From: an uncultured Eubacteriales bacterium
GTDB taxonomy: Bacteria > Bacillota > Clostridia > Oscillospirales > Acutalibacteraceae
Direction: 5' to 3'
DNA: 9,678 nucleotides
Assembly: GCA_934486455.1 (NCBI GenBank)
Contig: CAKSPR010000054.1
Location: 1 to 9,678, forward strand
The notes below the pieces were generated by a model. The model was not told the DNA's origin and did no database searches. It was given only the letters and a program-made list of their open reading frames with translations. The translations under genes were made by a program, and so were the position numbers. Positions 6,961 through 9,678 of the stretch are shown here, in pieces. Position 1 is the first letter of the stretch; every line of letters starts with the position of its first letter.

Positions 6961-6989
6961 TGGAAATCCGCGCAATTGTGTGATACAAT
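6961..6989 (+). promoter_or_regulatory. Probable ogt promoter (extended -10)
   Basis: TGGAAA (6961-6966) and TACAAT (6984-6989) are 17 bp apart, and TGA immediately before the -10 gives an extended -10 (TG-n-TACAAT). The predicted start near 6996 leaves only about a dozen bases before the ogt ATG at 7008. The -35 is a weak match (4 of 6). Confidence 0.55.
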
Positions 6990-6990
6990 T
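6974..6990. repeat. 17-bp palindrome over the ogt -10 box
   Basis: AATTGT (6974-6979) and ACAATT (6985-6990) form a perfect 6-bp inverted repeat with a 5-bp spacer, and the right arm coincides with the -10 box. It could be an operator for ogt. It is AT-rich and short, so chance is possible. Confidence 0.35.
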
Positions 6991-7007
6991 AAGCCGAGGT
7001 GAAAGCC

Positions 7008-7541
7008 ATGACAAATATTATGCACTACCGCTCCCCTCTCGGAGAAATTTTGCTTGCGGCCGACGAAAGCGGACTGACCGGTCTGTGGTTTGAGGGACAG
7101 AAATATTTTGCACAAAATCTCCCCCTTGAAGGCATCGAGCAAAAAACGCCCGTTCTTGAAAAAGCAAAGCATTGGTTAGACATATATTTTAACGGAAAAG
7201 AACCCGACTTCACCCCTCCGCTCAATCCCGTGGGCTCGGATTTTCGCCTTGCCGTGTGGGACGCCCTTTTGCACATTCCTTACGGTAAAACCACTACCTA
7301 CGGCGATATTGCAAAAAAGCTATCTGATGAGCGAGGATTTTCGAAAATGTCGGCTCAGGCGGTGGGAAACGCCGTCGGTCACAACAGCATTTCAATTATC
7401 ATCCCCTGTCACCGTGTGGTGGGCGCGAGCGGAAGCCTGACAGGCTACGCCGGCGGTATCGACAGAAAGATAGAACTGCTAAAGCTTGAGCGCGCCGACA
7501 TGAGCGGACTTTTTGTTCCGAAAAAAGGAACGGCGCTTTAA
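7008..7541 (+). CDS. ogt: Methylated-DNA--[protein]-cysteine S-methyltransferase (Ogt/MGMT family)
   Basis: This is a suicide DNA-repair protein that transfers alkyl groups from O6-alkylguanine (and O4-alkylthymine) to its own cysteine. The 177-residue protein has an N-terminal RNase-H-like domain (1-75) and a C-terminal MGMT DNA-binding domain (about 78-163). The acceptor is Cys134 in IIIPCHRVVG; His135, Asn126 and Glu161 complete the relay by spacing from human MGMT. The position of the human arginine finger (17 residues before the cysteine) is Gln117 in MSAQAVGNAVGHN, and the usual Pro after the Asn is Ser127. GTG at 6999 and ATG at 7020 are alternative starts. ATG 7008 is chosen because GAGGTG lies 7 bases upstream. 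It is a single gene with its own promoter, divergent from the his operon. Confidence 0.93.
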   Translation: MTNIMHYRSPLGEILLAADESGLTGLWFEGQKYFAQNLPLEGIEQKTPVLEKAKHWLDIYFNGKEPDFTPPLNPVGSDFRLAVWDALLHIPYGKTTTYGDIAKKLSDERGFSKMSAQAVGNAVGHNSISIIIPCHRVVGASGSLTGYAGGIDRKIELLKLERADMSGLFVPKKGTAL

Positions 7542-7601
7542 TATAAGCGGTCGTCAAGCAACAGTTGCATATATAAAAAGATTATTCAAAACCCGCTTAT
7601 A
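7542..7601 (+). repeat. 9-bp inverted repeat just after ogt
   Basis: TATAAGCGG (7542-7550), directly after the ogt stop, is matched by CCGCTTATA (7593-7601). The arms are perfect, with 42 bases between them. No U-run follows the right arm, so it is not a normal terminator; it may stabilise the ogt 3' end. Confidence 0.4.
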
Positions 7602-7620
7602 AGCCGCCGTGCTTTAAAAG

Positions 7621-7644
7621 AAACCGATATATCTAACGGTTTTT
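7621..7644 (+). terminator. Weak candidate terminator of ogt
   Basis: AAACCG (7621-7626) and CGGTTT (7637-7642) form a 6-bp stem with a 10-base loop, followed by only two further T residues. Stem and tail are both weak. Confidence 0.3.
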
Positions 7645-7667
7645 CGGCAAATGTTAAAAGGCGTTGC

Positions 7668-7697
7668 TTGCGGCAACGGGCAAAATCGCACTATAAT
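7668..7697 (+). promoter_or_regulatory. Probable promoter of the XRE-family gene
   Basis: A perfect TATAAT lies at 7692-7697, with a poor -35 (TTGCGG, 7668-7673) 18 bp upstream. A 6-bp hairpin CGTTGC/GCAACG (7663-7668 and 7674-7679) overlaps the -35. Transcription would start near 7704 and leave a leader of about 80 nt. The weak -35 suggests either low basal output or help from an activator. Confidence 0.5.
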
Positions 7698-7706
7698 GGC
7701 CTCGCA

Positions 7707-7752
7707 GTCGGGAAAACGCCCGCAAAAAACGGGCAAAAAACTTTTTTCCGAC
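7707..7752 (+). other. Structured 5' leader of the XRE-family gene
   Basis: An outer stem pairs GTCGG (7707-7711) with CCGAC (7748-7752) and can extend through the A-run at 7713-7716 against the T-run at 7742-7747. An inner hairpin pairs GCCCG (7718-7722) with CGGGC (7730-7734). The element lies in the predicted leader, about 30 bases before the start codon, and leaves the GGAGG site free. It has no resemblance to a riboswitch class I recognise. Confidence 0.4.
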
Positions 7753-7784
7753 ACATGCTAAAACCGTAAACGGAGGCAATATTT

Positions 7785-8294
7785 ATGCTCAGCGAAAACA
7801 TAAGATCCATCAGAAAATCAAAAGGACTTTCACAGCAGGAGCTTGCGGTCAAGCTGAATGTTGTGCGGCAGACGGTATCAAAATGGGAGCAGGGGCTTTC
7901 TGTTCCCGATTCCGAAATGCTCATTTCAATTTCGCAAGCCCTTGAAACACCTGTCAGCACCCTGCTGGGAGAAACGGTCGAGCAAAATGACGAGGACGAT
8001 TTAAAGGCCATTTCAAGAAAGCTTGAGGTGATAAACCTCCAGCTGGCGCAAAACAAAAACGCCTCTAAAAAAGGCGTCAGGATACTGCTCATCGTCCTTT
8101 TGGCGCTAATCGCCGCAATTTGGATAGGGTTGATCGTGCTTAAAAGTCAATATCTCACTTGGAATTTAGGCGATCCCGAAACGGCCGTTTATGTTGCGGC
8201 CCTTCACGCCTTTGAATATATCTTCGTCAGGATCTCGCCCTTTTTGGTGGTGGGACTGTCGGCGGGACTTATATTAAGCTATAAAAAGAAATAA
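7785..8294 (+). CDS. XRE-family helix-turn-helix protein with two C-terminal membrane segments
   Basis: The 169-residue protein begins with a Cro/CI-type helix-turn-helix domain (about 5-62): IRSIRKSKGLSQQELA, then VVRQTVSKWEQGLSVPDSEML, the typical recognition helix and following turn. Residues 66-95 are a charged, helical linker (DDLKAISRKLEVINLQLAQ). Two hydrophobic segments follow at about 98-119 (VRILLIVLLALIAAIWIGLIVL) and 143-165. The DNA-binding domain would therefore be tethered to the inner face of the membrane. GGAGG lies 8 bases before the ATG. Firmicutes carry many such HTH-plus-membrane proteins, mostly of unknown function. The gene stands alone, with its own promoter and a strong terminator, so no target gene is indicated; it may control itself. 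No ligand-binding domain is visible. Confidence 0.88.
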   Translation: MLSENIRSIRKSKGLSQQELAVKLNVVRQTVSKWEQGLSVPDSEMLISISQALETPVSTLLGETVEQNDEDDLKAISRKLEVINLQLAQNKNASKKGVRILLIVLLALIAAIWIGLIVLKSQYLTWNLGDPETAVYVAALHAFEYIFVRISPFLVVGLSAGLILSYKKK

Positions 8295-8296
8295 AC

Positions 8297-8351
8297 AAAA
8301 ACGGTTATCGTAAGGTCATTAAAACCGCAGACCGACGATAACCGTTTTTTT
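8297..8351. terminator. Strong bidirectional terminator between convergent genes
   Basis: AAAAACGGTTATCGT (8297-8311) and ACGATAACCGTTTTT (8335-8349) form a perfect 15-bp stem. The 23-base loop holds a second small stem, GGTC (8314-8317) with GACC (8330-8333). T-runs follow in both directions, so it serves the XRE gene from the left and the Gx-family gene from the right; it lies 2 bases from each coding end. Confidence 0.92.
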
Positions 8352-8353
8352 AT

Positions 8354-9022
8354 TTACACCGATTTTTCAAAAGCGACACCCGGCCGATTTAAGGCCACGA
8401 TAATGTGCTTGGTCAAAAAGGCGGTCAAAAGGCCGCTTGCCGTTCCCGCAGCAATAAGAAAGGGCAGGTAGTATAAAAGGCCTAACTGTGCATAAACGAG
8501 GGTCGCCACCGTCATCTGTCCCATTTGATGAAAGCATGCGCCGATCACCGAAATGCCGTATATGCTGTTTTTGTTTATAAGGCATGCCGTAATAACCGCG
8601 GCGGCCGAAAGCGCCCACCCCGCAAAGGAAAAGATAAAATTAAGGCCGAAGCCGCCCCACAAAAGTGCCGTTAAAACCACCCTTAAAAAGCCTATGGTGA
8701 CATAGCATTTTTTGTCAAAATAATAAAGCACAAAAAGGGTGACGAGATTTGCAAGGCCGAGCTTTATCCCGGGAACGGGAAGCGGCAGAGCTATAAACGA
8801 TTCGATTATTCCAACAACCGAGCAAAGACAAAGAAGAAGCGCCAGCGTCGCCGTTTTTTTGACCGAAAAGCCTGCCTTGGCATCTTTCTTTCCGCAAAGG
8901 TCTTTTTCGCCGTCTCGCGTTTTTGCGGCGGTTTCCTTTTCAAAAGCATCATTTTTGCCGCTCACTGTTGTGCGGTTGTTTTCCGCCTGTCCGACATGGA
9001 GGGCATTCTGTTTTTTCATCAT
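8354..9022 (-). CDS. Gx transporter family membrane protein (heptaprenyl diphosphate synthase component I-like) with charged N-terminal extension
   Basis: This is an integral membrane protein of 222 residues in the family often named heptaprenyl diphosphate synthase component I or Gx transporter. Residues 1-55 are a hydrophilic, Lys/Asp/Glu-rich and probably disordered extension. About six hydrophobic segments follow (near 57-77, 89-103, 107-123, 128-149, 155-177 and 181-207). The family signature PGIKLGLAN is at 84-92 and GACFHQMGQ at 161-169. The fold is thought to resemble the substrate-binding S components of ECF transporters; the substrate is unknown. Two ATGs lie in tandem (9022 and 9019); the first forms an ATGA overlap with the upstream gene. 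No strong ribosome binding site is visible, so translation is probably coupled. No alternative start exists that would remove the extension. Confidence 0.87.
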   Translation of the reverse strand: MMKKQNALHVGQAENNRTTVSGKNDAFEKETAAKTRDGEKDLCGKKDAKAGFSVKKTATLALLLCLCSVVGIIESFIALPLPVPGIKLGLANLVTLFVLYYFDKKCYVTIGFLRVVLTALLWGGFGLNFIFSFAGWALSAAAVITACLINKNSIYGISVIGACFHQMGQMTVATLVYAQLGLLYYLPFLIAAGTASGLLTAFLTKHIIVALNRPGVAFEKSV

Positions 9023-9492
9023 AAAAACACCATTCCGATCACCGCATCGGGAGTATTTTCCTTTGAGCCGTCTTTTGAATTACCTTTTGAGCTATCTTTT
9101 ATGACCGCCGCAAAGCCATTGGGCGCGCAAACCACAGGAACCCCGCTTTTTTTAACAAAGCCCTGCCGCACGCAGTCGTGATTGGGACAATCGGCCTCGA
9201 TAACGGCTATTCCCTTTTGCCCGTCTATGGTCAAAACAACGGTGCCTTTCACATTAAAATCGGGAAAGTTTTCTTTTGAAATAATAATGGTTTTTGTCTC
9301 CCCGTCGGGCTTAAAGGGTATTCCCTCGGGATAAAGGGAGCGCCCGTCAACATAAATATAGACCGACGAACTATCGCCTTCCTGTTCAAGAGCCTTTCCC
9401 ACTCCGAAAAAGACGAGCACCGACAAAAGTATCGCAAAAGCGATAACGGCGGCGTCGGCAAAAGAAAATTTAAGAGAAAAATTTTTTGCCAT
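9019..9492 (-). CDS. NusG domain II-containing membrane-anchored protein
   Basis: This 157-residue protein has one N-terminal membrane segment (about 13-33) and an extracytoplasmic domain of the NusG domain II family, which is not a transcription factor. The diagnostic cysteine motif is intact: Cys102 and Cys107 in DCPNHDCVRQG, then Cys122 in VVCAPNGFAAVI. Residues 132-147 are a run of tetrapeptides (KDSS, KGNS, KDGS, KENT) inserted between the last strand and the terminal PDAV, where the family normally has a short turn. AGGGGG lies 6 bases before the ATG. It overlaps the Gx-family gene by 4 bases. The same two families are paired in other Firmicutes and, from memory, correspond to EetA/EetB of the Listeria extracellular electron transfer locus. 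A redox role here is inference only. Confidence 0.87.
   Translation of the reverse strand: MAKNFSLKFSFADAAVIAFAILLSVLVFFGVGKALEQEGDSSSVYIYVDGRSLYPEGIPFKPDGETKTIIISKENFPDFNVKGTVVLTIDGQKGIAVIEADCPNHDCVRQGFVKKSGVPVVCAPNGFAAVIKDSSKGNSKDGSKENTPDAVIGMVFL
9052..9099 (-). repeat. Four imperfect 12-nt tandem repeats inside the NusG-domain-II gene
   Basis: Read on the plus strand, units of 12 beginning near CTTTTGA repeat through this segment, for example CTTTTGAATTAC followed by CTTTTGAGCTAT. They encode four successive K-x-x-(S/T) tetrapeptides. The repeat length is a multiple of three, so gain or loss of units would keep the frame. Confidence 0.7.
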
Positions 9493-9543
9493 GCCGATCC
9501 CCCTTTCCTCGATGCAGGCTTTTGAGCTGCTTTTTTAAAGATG

Positions 9544-9588
9544 TTTTCCCCGCCGATTTGCAGATAAAAACAGCGACCGGTCGGAAAA
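9544..9588 (-). other. Possible hairpin in the leader of the NusG-II/Gx operon
   Basis: On the minus strand TTTTCC (9583-9588) pairs with GGAAAA (9544-9549), and CCG (9578-9580) with CGG (9553-9555) across a small internal loop. A self-complementary CGACCGGTCG at 9574-9583 overlaps one arm, so the two structures exclude each other. The element lies in the predicted leader of about 115 nt. No known riboswitch is recognised. Confidence 0.35.
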
Positions 9589-9613
9589 GCCCTTAAAAAT
9601 TTATTCTACACTT

Positions 9614-9643
9614 ATTTTAACCCCGCCCTTTATACTATGTCAA
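9614..9643 (-). promoter_or_regulatory. Promoter of the NusG-II/Gx operon
   Basis: TTGACA (9638-9643, perfect) and TAAAAT (9614-9619) are 18 bp apart on the minus strand. The spacer carries a G-rich run just before the -10. Transcription would begin near 9607. Confidence 0.75.
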
Positions 9644-9653
9644 TAAATTTCTT

Positions 9654-9670
9654 GTTTGTTCTTGACAAAC
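9654..9670 (+). promoter_or_regulatory. Right-edge palindrome with a rightward TTGACA
   Basis: GTTTGT (9654-9659) and ACAAAC (9665-9670) are a perfect inverted repeat with a 5-bp spacer. The plus strand reads TTGACA at 9662-9667, a consensus -35. A matching -10 would fall just beyond the window, so a divergent promoter is possible but cannot be confirmed. Confidence 0.35.
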
Positions 9671-9678
9671 CGATAAAG

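Noticed and set aside
6779..6988. Minus-strand open frame of 69 codons upstream of yerC
   Set aside because: It begins with TTG, lacks a ribosome binding site, runs through the 6802-6837 terminator stem and ends inside the his promoter. The overlapping plus-strand frame 6783-6983 is equally unsupported.
7754..7762. CATGCTAAA, identical to part of the yerC palindrome (6761-6769)
   Set aside because: Only nine bases match and the opposite arm is missing here, so a second YerC site is not supported.
7691..8092. 133-codon minus-strand frame opposite the XRE gene
   Set aside because: It crosses the XRE promoter and leader and has no start signals or similarity; the plus-strand gene has clear domains and a ribosome binding site.
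9019..9492. Role as a transcription elongation factor suggested by the NusG name
   Set aside because: The protein lacks the NGN and KOW domains, has an N-terminal membrane segment and carries the cysteine motif of the secreted domain-II family.
9671..9678. CGATAAAG at the right edge, resembling the outer arm (TGATAAAG) of the yerC operator
   Set aside because: Seven AT-rich bases match, and any partner arm would lie outside the window.
1..9678. CRISPR arrays, transposases, integrases, tRNA or rRNA genes, toxin-antitoxin or defence genes
   Set aside because: None was seen on either strand; the repeats present are short and local.

Overview
The window reads as chromosomal DNA of a mid-GC member of the Firmicutes, most likely class Clostridia. 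The indicators are gene content only: a short-form HisG that needs HisZ, a TrpR-like YerC protein heading the his operon, strong AGGAGG-type ribosome binding sites, and a NusG-domain-II/Gx-transporter pair. The genus cannot be named from this.

Positions 1-6782, all minus strand, hold a compact histidine biosynthesis operon transcribed right to left: yerC-hisZ-hisG-hisD-hisC-hisB-hisH-hisA-hisF. hisF runs off the left edge, so hisI/hisE are not visible. Every junction overlaps by 1-8 bases or has a gap of at most 3 bases, which indicates translational coupling. A consensus-like promoter (TTGACT, 17 bp, TAAAAT) lies at 6754-6782. A 32-bp near-perfect palindrome covers it and is the best candidate operator for the YerC product encoded first in the operon. 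The untranslated leader is only about 40 nt, so there is no room for a T-box. The pathway steps present are PRPP to phosphoribosyl-ATP (HisG/HisZ), ProFAR isomerisation (HisA), IGP synthesis (HisH/HisF), dehydration (HisB), transamination (HisC) and oxidation to histidine (HisD).

Positions 6783-8351 form a small plus-strand island. First comes a non-coding stretch rich in stems and direct repeats, with a leftward-facing terminator that has no obvious gene to end. Next are ogt (alkylated-DNA repair methyltransferase) and a small XRE-type DNA-binding protein with two membrane segments, each with its own promoter-like sequence. A long hairpin at 8297-8351 ends transcription from both sides.

Positions 8354-9643 are a second minus-strand operon: a membrane-anchored NusG-domain-II protein, then a Gx-transporter-family membrane protein with an unusual charged N-terminal extension. 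A TTGACA/TAAAAT promoter lies upstream at 9614-9643. The right edge carries a TTGACA pointing the other way, so a divergent gene may start just outside.

Most of the window is ordinary metabolism and no undescribed multi-gene system was found. The points most worth checking are the palindromic yerC-his operator, the orphan terminator with its repeat-rich non-coding segment, a Gln in place of the usual arginine finger in Ogt, and a 12-nt tandem repeat expanding a loop of the NusG-domain-II protein.
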